A DNA stretch of 9,751 nt from an uncultured bacterium (GTDB taxonomy: Bacteria > Bacteroidota > Bacteroidia > Bacteroidales > Bacteroidaceae): assembly GCA_905215655.1 (NCBI GenBank), contig CAJMQT010000074.1:1-9751 (forward strand), read 5' to 3'. The translations under genes were made by a program, and so were the position numbers. The number at the start of each line of letters is the position of its first letter. The first letter of the stretch is position 1. This document shows positions 1 through 5,714 of this stretch, in pieces. The notes below the pieces were generated by a model, which was not told where the DNA came from, searched no databases, and saw only the letters and a list, made by a program, of their open reading frames with translations.

Positions 1-42
1 ATGGTACTGCGATACGATGTGGGAGAGTAGGACGCCGCCGTT
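1..42 (+). rRNA. rrf: 5S ribosomal RNA, 3' end only
   Basis: The first ~42 bases read as the 3' third of a bacterial 5S rRNA: the conserved GGTACTGC segment, then GTGGGAGAGTAGG, then the terminal strand GACGCCGCC that pairs with the 5' end of the molecule. The 5' two thirds lie outside the window, so an rRNA operon enters from the left on the + strand. The exact 3' end is estimated from 5S genes in general; it could be a few bases either way. A strong terminator follows directly, which fits the end of an rRNA operon. Confidence 0.88.
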
Positions 43-51
43 TTTACTGAG

Positions 52-96
52 AGAGAGTTTCTGATGACGACAAGTCTAAGAAACTCTCTTTTTTTT
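52..96 (+). terminator. Rho-independent terminator of the rRNA operon
   Basis: AGAGAGTTTCT (52-62) and AGAAACTCTCT (79-89) form a perfect 11-bp stem with a 16-nt loop, followed by a run of eight T (89-96). It sits about 10 nt after the 5S rRNA end on the same strand, the expected place for the terminator of the rrn operon. Confidence 0.9.
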
Positions 97-104
97 GTTT
101 TAAA

Positions 105-160
105 TGTTGAGATGTTGAGGTGATATATGTTGAGGTGTTGAGATGTTGAGATGATGAATG
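105..160 (+). repeat. GTTGAG-rich tandem stretch, member of a dispersed family
   Basis: GTTGAG, GATGTTGAG and GGTGTTGAG units follow one another and end in GATGATGAATG at 160. Bases 128-160 match the reverse complement of 7579-7611 at 32 of 33 positions, and similarity continues weakly beyond (TTTAGCC here, GTTTGCC there). A degraded inverted version, TTCATCATCTCA, lies close by at about 195-222. The two good copies lie in intergenic DNA of unrelated genes, so this is a dispersed intergenic repeat rather than part of a gene. Confidence 0.75.
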
Positions 161-329
161 TTTAGCCTTTTTGTTTGATAGAAAAACAAACTGTTCATCA
201 TTTCATCATCTCACTACCTCATATCGCTTTGTTGGGATTGGAGTGCTTTATTTCGGCTCACGTTTTTAATTTATAAGTTTATCGAACCGAAATAAAATCA
301 AATCTCTAACTTTTCTAAAAGATAAGCTA

Positions 330-368
330 TTGCGATGTAAAAGACGGTCTTTTGCAATGTAAAAGACG
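330..368. repeat. 17-bp direct repeat with hairpin potential
   Basis: TTGCGATGTAAAAGACG (330-346) and TTGCAATGTAAAAGACG (352-368) differ at one base and have a 22-bp period. Between them, GTCTTTT (347-353) and AAAAGAC (361-367) form a perfect 7-bp stem with a 7-nt loop, and AAAAGAC-G-GTCTTTT (339-353) is a palindrome. It lies about 100 nt beyond the umuC stop, so it could help end the umuDC transcript, but no T run follows. Confidence 0.6.
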
Positions 369-468
369 ACCTTTGGTAATCCAGCAACCGGAGACGGCAT
401 GGCAGTCTGCCGAAGCGGAGAGAGAGGGGAGCAACGGGGGTATTAATGGGTCTCTATTTGTATCAAGA

Positions 469-1776
469 CTACTTCAATTTGATGATATCGCTCCACCTCG
501 TCGTGGGATTTTTACTTTTGAAGTCATGCTTGATTGCGTCGGCAAAGACGTCTGCCTTGCCGGCACCGCCTTTGCGGGTATATTGCTGCGATCCGACGAC
601 GAGCGTCTCCGAACCGTGAAGACGGTTTACACGGTCCATCACCTCATCCAGCGACTTCAATTTCTCATACTGTGCCGGACTTATGTCAAACAGGTCGTGC
701 TGGATGGTGTTGTCCGCCGTTATCCCCATGACGATCACGCCGGCTTTTTTGTATTGTATGCCTTGGCGGTAGATTTTCCCTAATGCTGATTTGGCAGCTT
801 TGACTATCGTTATCGTAGAGTTTGAAGGCGTCAACAAACGTTCTTCCGCAAAATTCCAATATTGCGGCAACTCCTCACGAAAATAGTTTGTATTGATAAA
901 TACACCGACAACGGCGGCAACCGTGTTCTGCATCCTCAACTTCTCGGCACACCTCGCTGCGTAATTGGAGACATGGGTGTTGAGAGTGGCTAAATCGCAA
1001 ACCTTTCCATTGAAACTTCTGCTCGTGCAGATGGACTTTTTGGCGGCTATATCCTCATTCGGGATACGGTCTTCACCGTTCAGCTCCGCCCATGTGCGGT
1101 AAATTACGACATTATTGAACGTTGACCTTATCCAGTCTCCATGACGACGGGAAAAGTCATACGCCGTTTTTATGCCGTATGAAGAGAGTTTGGCGGCATA
1201 ACTCCGACCTATTCCCCAAACCTCATCAACAGGGAATAACCGAAGAGCCTTGCAACGCTTCTCGTCCGAATCAATAATGCAACAATGATGATATCCACGG
1301 AACTTTTTTGCGAAATGGCTTGCCACCTTCGCAAGCGTCTTGTTCGGTCCGATGCCGATACTGACAGGCATCCCTACCCATCTTTTTATCTTGTCATGCA
1401 AGTTCTCGCCCCACAATTTCAGATCTGTCGCATCCGTCCCGTTGAAGTAGACAAAACATTCGTCGATGGAATATCTGAAATACGCCGGGGCTTCATTTCT
1501 TATAATGTCGACGACACGCCCGGTCATCTCGCCATATAACTCATAATTGGAAGAGAACACGGCTATCTTTTCGTTCGGAAACATCTGCCCTAATTGAAAA
1601 TACGGCATCCCTGCCTTAATGCCGAGAGCTTTTGCCTCTTTGCTCCGTGCGACGACGCATCCGTCATTATTTGACAAAACTACAACCGGTTTCCCCTCCA
1701 AATCCGGACGGAAAACCCGCTCACAAGAAACGTAGCAGTTGTCGCAGTCGATAATGCCGTACATAAATTTATACAT
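469..1776 (-). CDS. umuC: UmuC-like Y-family DNA polymerase (Pol V catalytic subunit)
   Basis: Error-prone polymerase that copies across damaged bases, working with processed UmuD' and the sliding clamp. Counting from the ATG at 1776 (435 aa; E. coli UmuC is about 422), the N-terminal motif IIDCDNCYVSCE (8-19) holds the first catalytic Asp (D10) and the likely steric-gate Tyr (Y15). YSIDECF holds the other acidic pair (D105, E106), and GIGPNKTLAK (141-150) is the usual palm segment. QHDLF (359-363) fits the clamp-binding consensus, so the protein looks complete and active. Start: ATG at 1776 overlaps the umuD stop by 8 bp; ATG at 1764 and TTG at 1782 are alternatives. Translational coupling to umuD is likely. 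It converges on the rRNA operon. Family assignment is firm; SOS control is inferred. Confidence 0.95.
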   Translation of the reverse strand: MYKFMYGIIDCDNCYVSCERVFRPDLEGKPVVVLSNNDGCVVARSKEAKALGIKAGMPYFQLGQMFPNEKIAVFSSNYELYGEMTGRVVDIIRNEAPAYFRYSIDECFVYFNGTDATDLKLWGENLHDKIKRWVGMPVSIGIGPNKTLAKVASHFAKKFRGYHHCCIIDSDEKRCKALRLFPVDEVWGIGRSYAAKLSSYGIKTAYDFSRRHGDWIRSTFNNVVIYRTWAELNGEDRIPNEDIAAKKSICTSRSFNGKVCDLATLNTHVSNYAARCAEKLRMQNTVAAVVGVFINTNYFREELPQYWNFAEERLLTPSNSTITIVKAAKSALGKIYRQGIQYKKAGVIVMGITADNTIQHDLFDISPAQYEKLKSLDEVMDRVNRLHGSETLVVGSQQYTRKGGAGKADVFADAIKHDFKSKNPTTRWSDIIKLK

Positions 1777-2209
1777 TTTCAAAAGTACGTATAAGGTGTA
1801 TCACCACTCCCCACACCTCGAAGTTGTCTCCCGCTTCAACCCTGAACACGGGGTATTTGGGATTTGCCGGACGCAGCTCGATATATCCGTCTTTTTTATG
1901 CGTCAAGTCGAGATATTTCATCGTAAACTCTCCATTCCAAAACGCCACGACTATGGAACCGCTATGCGGCTCCACCGCCCGGTCGATGATTACCCTGTCG
2001 CCATCATAAATTCCGGCATCCTTCATCGAGTCGCCTTCCACATCTCCATAAAAAGACGCCTCGGGATGTCGTATGTAATCTTTGTTGAAGTCAAGTCCTT
2101 CGTGCTTATACTCGTCTGCCGGCGACGGGAAACCGGCAACGACAGACGCATGTTCAAGAGCGAGAACAGTATCAAACGAGCCTTTTCTTATTTTTATGTT
2201 ACTTGCCAT
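1769..2209 (-). CDS. umuD: UmuD-like self-cleaving Pol V subunit (peptidase S24)
   Basis: Small S24 protein that, in the known family, cuts itself when stimulated by RecA filaments to give UmuD', the partner of UmuC. At 146 aa it is close to E. coli UmuD (139). The expected cleavage site is A25-G26 in VVAGFPSPADEY (23-34). The nucleophile is S61 in GDSM and the general base is K98 in EFTMKY, so every part of the Ser-Lys dyad is present. The ATG at 2209 is chosen because the frame upstream (to 2317) would read through a terminator and into the tRNA-Phe gene. There is no N-terminal DNA-binding domain, so it is UmuD rather than LexA. It is the first gene of a umuD-umuC operon. A palindrome just before the start (2214-2235) may be an operator. 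Confidence 0.94.
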   Translation of the reverse strand: MASNIKIRKGSFDTVLALEHASVVAGFPSPADEYKHEGLDFNKDYIRHPEASFYGDVEGDSMKDAGIYDGDRVIIDRAVEPHSGSIVVAFWNGEFTMKYLDLTHKKDGYIELRPANPKYPVFRVEAGDNFEVWGVVIHLIRTFENV

Positions 2210-2213
2210 AATA

Positions 2214-2235
2214 TTTGGAATTAAAGTATTCAAAA
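2214..2235 (-). promoter_or_regulatory. Palindrome over the umuDC start region, possible operator
   Basis: TTTGGAAT (2214-2221) and ATTCAAAA (2228-2235) are inverted repeats matching at 7 of 8 positions with a 6-nt spacer. The site lies 4 nt upstream of the umuD ATG. Within it, the - strand reads TACTTTAA (2228-2221), a weak version of the TAnnTTTG -7 element. No TTG lies at the right distance. A repressor bound here would block a promoter at this place, as expected for an SOS operon, but I know no matching LexA box for this group, so the role is inferred. Confidence 0.35.
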
Positions 2236-2247
2236 TGAAGAATGAAT

Positions 2248-2280
2248 AAAAAAAGGAATTACCCCTTATCGAGTAATCCC
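2248..2280 (-). terminator. Rho-independent terminator of tRNA-Phe
   Basis: On the - strand GGGATTAC (2280-2273) and GTAATTCC (2262-2255) pair at 7 of 8 positions plus a G-T pair, with a 10-nt loop, followed by seven T (2254-2248). It begins 7 nt after the tRNA end and separates the tRNA transcript from umuDC, so umuDC needs its own promoter. Confidence 0.85.
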
Positions 2281-2287
2281 TTCTTTG

Positions 2288-2360
2288 TGGTGCCACCAGG
2301 AATCGAACCGGGGACACAAGGATTTTCAGTCCTTTGCTCTACCAACTGAGCTATGGCACC
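2288..2360 (-). tRNA. tRNA-Phe (anticodon GAA)
   Basis: The - strand gives a full 73-nt cloverleaf. The acceptor strands GGTGCCA (2360-2354) and TGGCACC (2295-2289) pair perfectly, with discriminator A at 2288. The D arm is AGCTCAGTTGGTAGAGC. The anticodon stem and loop is GGACTGAAAATCC with anticodon GAA, and the T arm contains GGTTCGATTCC. The 3' CCA is not encoded (CAAAG follows), so it must be added after transcription. The gene stands alone, with its own promoter and terminator. Confidence 0.97.
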
Positions 2361-2382
2361 AACGTTTTTCGTTTTGCGAGTG

Positions 2383-2390
2383 CAAAGGTA
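2383..2390 (-). promoter_or_regulatory. -7 promoter element of tRNA-Phe
   Basis: The - strand reads TACCTTTG, a perfect match to the Bacteroidetes -7 consensus TAnnTTTG, 22 nt before the tRNA 5' end. The -33 region has no clear TTG (TCT at the 19-nt spacing), so this call rests on the -7 element and its position. Confidence 0.65.
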
Positions 2391-2480
2391 GTAAAAAGTT
2401 ACGTTAAAAAGAACTGTATATGAGTAAATCTTCCTGTTTTAACTTCTTTTTTGAATTTACGGGAGGCAGGGTCTGTCTGT

Positions 2481-2524
2481 GCGTTTGTCGGGCAATACCA
2501 ATTGCGGGTATTGCCGACAAACGC
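2481..2524 (-). terminator. Strong hairpin downstream of thiL, possible terminator
   Basis: GCGTTTGTCGG (2481-2491) pairs with CCGACAAACGC (2514-2524), and CAATACC (2493-2499) with GGTATTG (2507-2513). One G is bulged and the loop is 7 nt, so 18 pairs form in all. It lies about 75 nt past the thiL stop, beyond a tandem repeat. No T run follows on either strand. It may be a transcript-end stabiliser or a factor-dependent stop rather than a canonical terminator. Confidence 0.5.
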
Positions 2525-2527
2525 GAT

Positions 2528-2619
2528 AATCAGTCTGTCAACGAATTCCTAATCAGCCTGTCAACGAATTCCTGATCAGTCTGTCAACAAATTTCTGATC
2601 AGTCTGTCAGCGGGTTCCA
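2528..2619 (-). repeat. 23-bp tandem repeat (4 units) overlapping the thiL stop codon
   Basis: Four consecutive 23-bp units: 2528-2550, 2551-2573, 2574-2596 and 2597-2619. The first two differ at one base, and divergence grows toward the gene. The unit nearest the gene contains the last codons of thiL with its TGA. Read on the - strand, each outer unit keeps TTGACAG followed by CTGAT, so each repeats a version of the thiL tail and stop. This looks like slippage amplification of the gene's end. Confidence 0.9.
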
Positions 2620-3669
2620 GCCTTGTGCTTTCAATTCAAACTCATTGTTGTCGCGGGTTATAAGCATTGCTCCGAGTTCTTTCCGGGTGATGTGTCCTAT
2701 CAGTTTTACGTCTTCCATGTTTTCGATTTTCTCATGGTCGCCGATGGGAACGGTGAACAAAAGTTCGTAATCTTCGCCGCCGTTGAGGGCGCATGTAGTA
2801 ACGTTCATGTTCATTTCTTCCGCCATTACAGCCGTCTGATAGTCTATGGGGATGTTTTTTTCGTAAATTCTGCATCCGCAACCGCTCTGCTTGCAGATGT
2901 GAAGAAGTTCACTGCTCAGTCCGTCGCTGATGTCAATCATCGACGTGGGGCGTATGTTCAGTTCACGCAGTCGTGCCGTAATGTCGCCGCGAGCCTCGGG
3001 TTTGAGCTGGCGTTGCAGAAGATATTCCTTGCCGGCGAAGTCGGGCTGGAAGTTTGCGAGCTCTTCAAGAGCCTGTTTGTCGCCCTTCTTTCGTGCCTCG
3101 TTCACCTGTTGGTAGTAGACAGACTTTTCCCGTTCCAACAGTTGCAGCCCCATGTACGCACCGCCCAGATCGCCCGAAACGCATATCAGGTCGGTGTCTT
3201 TCGCACCGTTTCTGTATGTTGTCAGTCCGCTTTCTCCCTCTCCGATGCAAGTAATGCTTATTGCAAGTCCGGTGTAAGAGGATGTCGTGTCGCCGCCTAC
3301 AATGTCCACACCCCACTTGTCGCACGCCGCTTTGAGTCCGTCGTAGAACATTTCTACGTCTTCTATGGTGAAGCGCTTGCTAAGAGCAAGGCTTACTGTC
3401 AGCTGGCGAGGCGTGCCGTTCATGGCAAAGATATCGCTGATATTTACCATTGCCGACTTATATCCAAGGTGTTTTAAGTCTATGTAAGTAAGGTCGAAGT
3501 GGACGCCCTCCATGAGCATGTCGGTGGTGACGAGCACTTCTTTGTCGGGATAACGAAGTACGGCGCAGTCATCTCCCACGCCGTATTTCGTTGAATTGTT
3601 TTTTATTTTAAGTCCTTCGGTGAGGTGGCTTATCAGTCCGAACTCGCCGAGTTTTGCTATTTCTGTCAT
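2599..3669 (-). CDS. thiL: Thiamine-monophosphate kinase ThiL
   Basis: Cytoplasmic kinase for the last step of thiamine diphosphate synthesis: thiamine phosphate plus ATP gives thiamine diphosphate. It belongs to the PurM/ThiL-like fold. The family motifs appear in order: GDDCAV (32-37), TTDMLMEGVHF (48-58), VGGDTTS (124-130), SGDLGG (165-170), DISDGLSSEL (246-255) and NGGEDYELLF (296-305). The Asp-rich motifs bind Mg-ATP. At 356 aa it is longer than E. coli ThiL (about 325). The extra length seems to be a charged, helix-like insert around residues 180-225. The ATG at 3669 is 12 nt after the punA stop, so thiL is probably the last gene of the lpxK-punA-thiL cluster. No TPP riboswitch is visible before it. 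Its final codons form part of a 23-bp tandem repeat. Confidence 0.96.
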   Translation of the reverse strand: MTEIAKLGEFGLISHLTEGLKIKNNSTKYGVGDDCAVLRYPDKEVLVTTDMLMEGVHFDLTYIDLKHLGYKSAMVNISDIFAMNGTPRQLTVSLALSKRFTIEDVEMFYDGLKAACDKWGVDIVGGDTTSSYTGLAISITCIGEGESGLTTYRNGAKDTDLICVSGDLGGAYMGLQLLEREKSVYYQQVNEARKKGDKQALEELANFQPDFAGKEYLLQRQLKPEARGDITARLRELNIRPTSMIDISDGLSSELLHICKQSGCGCRIYEKNIPIDYQTAVMAEEMNMNVTTCALNGGEDYELLFTVPIGDHEKIENMEDVKLIGHITRKELGAMLITRDNNEFELKAQGWNPLTD

Positions 3670-3681
3670 TCGTTTTCCGGG

Positions 3682-4494
3682 TTAAGCGTTTGCTTTGATC
3701 ATCTCTCTCATGATTTCGGTCATTAGCGGTTGAGCCTTGTTGGCTGCCACCTGCACTTCTTCATGACTTACTTCCACGGGCTGATCTTCCAGTCCGAGGT
3801 CTGTGATGATGCTCATTCCGAAAGTCTTTATGCCGCAATGGTGAGCCACGATGACCTCGGGCACGGTGCTCATGCCTACGGCGTCGCCGCCCAAGCGGTG
3901 GTACATCTTATATTCGGCAGGCGTCTCGAATGTCGGTCCTTGCACTCCGACGTAGACTCCGTGCACCACTCTGATGCCTTTTTCTGCTGCTATTGCGTCA
4001 GCCTGAGCAATCAGTTTGAGGTCGTAAGTCTCGTGCATGTCGGGAAATCTCGGTCCTGTCGGGAAGTTCTTACCGCGCAGAGGATGTTCCGGGAAGAGGT
4101 TTATGTGGTCTGTAATTATCATCAGGTCGCCAATCTTGAACTCCGGATTCATGCCTCCCGATGCGTTGCTTACGAAGAGGGTGGTTATTCCAAGCTCGTA
4201 CATCACACGTATGGGGAAGGTCACAGCCTTCATGTCATAGCCCTCGTAGAAGTGGAAGCGTCCCTGCATCGCCATTATGTCCTTGCCTCCGAGCTTTCCG
4301 AAGATAAGTTTGCCGCTATGCCCCTCTACCGTCGAAACGGGGAAGTTAGGTATTTCGCTGTAAGGAAATTCGTAGCTGTCAGTTATTTCTGAAGCTAATT
4401 GTCCGAGTCCGGTTCCTAATATTATCGCCGTTTTTGGACTTGTGGTCATCCTTTGTTTTAGCCAAGATGCTGTTTCTTGAATTTTTTTGTACAT
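3682..4494 (-). CDS. punA: Purine nucleoside phosphorylase (trimeric PNP family)
   Basis: Phosphorolysis of purine nucleosides to free base and ribose 1-phosphate, for salvage in the cytoplasm. The 270 aa match the trimeric PNP/MTAP family from end to end. ILGTGLG (25-31), EGHSG (57-61) and GRFHFYEGY (78-86) serve phosphate binding. SNASGG (109-114), GPTFETPAEY (186-195), AVGMSTVPEV (205-214) and SHEEV (243-247) also match human PNP. E190 and H244 correspond to human E201 and H257. The residue corresponding to human N243 is D232 (SIITDLGL); this affects base choice in human PNP, so guanosine/inosine preference should not be assumed. The N terminus aligns with human PNP, supporting the ATG at 4494 even though the first 116 bp overlap lpxK in another frame. 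Confidence 0.95.
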   Translation of the reverse strand: MYKKIQETASWLKQRMTTSPKTAIILGTGLGQLASEITDSYEFPYSEIPNFPVSTVEGHSGKLIFGKLGGKDIMAMQGRFHFYEGYDMKAVTFPIRVMYELGITTLFVSNASGGMNPEFKIGDLMIITDHINLFPEHPLRGKNFPTGPRFPDMHETYDLKLIAQADAIAAEKGIRVVHGVYVGVQGPTFETPAEYKMYHRLGGDAVGMSTVPEVIVAHHCGIKTFGMSIITDLGLEDQPVEVSHEEVQVAANKAQPLMTEIMREMIKANA

Positions 4495-5551
4495 AGCTTA
4501 AAATTTTATGGTTAAAATCTTCCTCCCTGTCAAGCATGAATTTTATTTTAACCGGAAGAATGTAAAGGTTGTGTCTTACTTCATCCGACAGTCCTTCCAT
4601 GCCGAACAGTCGCGAGTTGTCTTTCTCTGTCGTGATGACCATTTTCGGTTCGGGCATTTGTGCGAACGCTTCATTTATCCGCTCGATGTCTTTCTTTGTG
4701 AACTGATGATGGTCGGGATATGTCAGCGGGGTGATGTGCTCCGAATATGGGCGGAGGTCATAAATCATCTGCTTTGGCGACGCAATTCCGGTCAACAAGA
4801 GAATGTTCTCGTCATTCTTTATGCTGTCTAACGGTCTGTTCTCGCCGCAATAAGCCGGTTTGAGTTCGTCGTATTCAAGTGTAGTGAAGTAGAGTTTCTG
4901 GTAAGGATAAAGACTCATTGCCTTGATTATTACCCGATATTCCATCGGTTTGAGGTCTCTCGGGCACTTCGTGACGATAACAATGTCGGCTCTCGACTTA
5001 CCGTTTTGCGGCTCTCGCAGCCGTCCTGCGGGCAGCAGCTTGTCGTAAATGATAAGTCGGTGATAGTCAACGAGCAGTATGTTTATTCCCGGTTTGACGT
5101 AGCGGTGCTGGTAGGCGTCGTCAAGCAAAATCACATCCGTGTCTTTCGTCTCTTCGTCACCGATAAGGCGTTCTATGCCGTGGCAACGGTCTTTATCCAC
5201 CGCCACATGTATGTTACGGAACTTATTTTTCATCTGATACGGCTCGTCGCCGATGTCTCTCATCACCGTTTCTTTGCCGGCGAGCACGTAACCTCTGCTC
5301 TTTCGCTTGTATCCGCGGCTGAGCACGGCTATCTTCATCCTGTCTTTAAGCAGGTTGATAAGATATTCCACGTGCGGTGTCTTGCCTGAGCCGCCCACTG
5401 TTATATTGCCGACGGATATTACAGGAACATCGAAGGAGCGGCTTTTCAGGATACCAAGCTCAAACAATTGGTTGCGCAGCCTCACCCCGAGACCGTACAA
5501 CCAGCTTAGTGGCAGCATCCATTCGTTTATCTTTATAAAGTCGCCTTCCAT
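4379..5551 (-). CDS. lpxK: Tetraacyldisaccharide 4'-kinase LpxK
   Basis: Inner-membrane-associated kinase of lipid A synthesis: it adds the 4'-phosphate to the tetraacyl disaccharide 1-phosphate. Family marks are the N-terminal segment PLSWLYGLGVRLRNQLF (14-30), which sits at the membrane in known LpxK, the P-loop GNITVGGSGKTP (48-59), SRGYKRKSRGY (78-88), GDEPYQM (101-107), LLDDAYQH (142-149) and LLPAGRLREP (172-181). At 390 aa it exceeds E. coli LpxK (328). The last ~27 residues are a basic, polar tail after NSRNSILAK, encoded inside the start of punA (116-bp overlap, different frame). It is the first gene of a cluster with punA and thiL. No good promoter is seen in the 163 bp upstream, so read-through from sppA is possible. 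Confidence 0.95.
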   Translation of the reverse strand: MEGDFIKINEWMLPLSWLYGLGVRLRNQLFELGILKSRSFDVPVISVGNITVGGSGKTPHVEYLINLLKDRMKIAVLSRGYKRKSRGYVLAGKETVMRDIGDEPYQMKNKFRNIHVAVDKDRCHGIERLIGDEETKDTDVILLDDAYQHRYVKPGINILLVDYHRLIIYDKLLPAGRLREPQNGKSRADIVIVTKCPRDLKPMEYRVIIKAMSLYPYQKLYFTTLEYDELKPAYCGENRPLDSIKNDENILLLTGIASPKQMIYDLRPYSEHITPLTYPDHHQFTKKDIERINEAFAQMPEPKMVITTEKDNSRLFGMEGLSDEVRHNLYILPVKIKFMLDREEDFNHKILSYVQKNSRNSILAKTKDDHKSKNGDNIRNRTRTISFRNN

Positions 5552-5557
5552 GTTGTT

Positions 5558-5589
5558 AAATTAAGAATTAAGAGTTAAGAATTAAGAAA
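5558..5589. repeat. GAATTAAG/GAGTTAAG dispersed repeat upstream of lpxK
   Basis: Alternating AATTAAGA and GAGTTAAGA units. Bases 5559-5586 are identical (28 of 28) to 8507-8534 in the dehydrogenase-queE spacer. It begins 6 nt before the lpxK ATG, so it would lie in the 5' leader of any lpxK transcript. It is low in complexity and has no coding potential. Confidence 0.8.
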
Positions 5590-5660
5590 CGAAGTTCGGC
5601 GTCAAGCCAATTGAGGCGCTTGTGTCCCCGTTTCTCATCTTTCTTTATGTTGCAAATAAG

Positions 5661-5706
5661 CTCGTAACTTGTCAACTCGTAAACTTGTCAACTTGTCACT
5701 CGTCAA
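5661..5706 (-). repeat. 15-16 bp tandem repeat just after the sppA stop
   Basis: Three degenerate units: CTCGTAACTTGTCAA (5661-5675), CTCGTAAACTTGTCAA (5676-5691) and CTTGTCACTCGTCAA (5692-5706). The array begins 8 nt past the sppA stop codon. The - strand reads as repeated GTTGACAAGTT and ACGAG blocks. Confidence 0.75.
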
Positions 5707-5714
5707 CTTAAAAA

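Larger units (their letters stand above)
97..468. other. Gene-free stretch between rRNA terminator and umuC
   Basis: No convincing gene is seen. It holds a GTTGAG/GATGTTGAG tandem stretch (about 105-160). Part of this returns inverted and degraded nearby (about 195-222) and as a near copy at 7579-7611. An inverted repeat, TTTATTTCGG (247-256) with CCGAAATAAA (287-296), makes a 10-bp stem with a 30-nt loop. A 17-bp direct repeat lies at 330-368. No canonical terminator with a T run is visible for umuC, which enters from the right; the hairpin at 347-367 is the nearest candidate. An open frame starting at 352 on the + strand runs antisense into umuC and looks like a shadow. Confidence 0.6.
5552..5714. 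other. Repeat-filled spacer between sppA and lpxK
   Basis: 163 bp without a gene. It holds the GAATTAAG repeat (5558-5589) directly before lpxK and a tandem repeat (5661-5706) directly after sppA. Between them is a possible stem-loop: AGAAACG (5585-5591) with CGTTTCT (5629-5635), and inside it GCGTCAA (5599-5605) with TTGAGGCGC (5611-5619). No T run follows the stem. No TAnnTTTG element was found on the - strand. Confidence 0.6.

Noticed and set aside
2210..2317. Longer N terminus for UmuD starting at 2317
   Set aside because: It would be translated from the tRNA-Phe gene and its terminator; the ATG at 2209 gives the usual UmuD length.
469..2360. umuDC as part of an island integrated at tRNA-Phe
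   Set aside because: No integrase and no second copy of the tRNA 3' end was found near 469 or elsewhere in the window, and a terminator separates the tRNA from umuD.
2528..2619. CRISPR-like array of regular repeats
   Set aside because: The 23-bp units are contiguous with no unique spacers, and there are no cas genes; it is a simple tandem repeat.
2528..2619. Sigma-70 -35 boxes (TTGACA) in the thiL tandem repeat
   Set aside because: The hexamer recurs only because the 23-bp unit does; no -10 partner fits, and this group uses a different promoter consensus.
2623..3477. 284-codon + strand open frame opposite thiL
   Set aside because: It is antisense to a clear, full-length ThiL, with no family features of its own and no promoter; typical shadow frame. 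The same reasoning applies to the long + strand frames opposite sppA and punA.
3670..3681. TPP riboswitch controlling thiL
   Set aside because: Only 12 nt separate punA and thiL, and no TPP aptamer motif is seen upstream of lpxK either.
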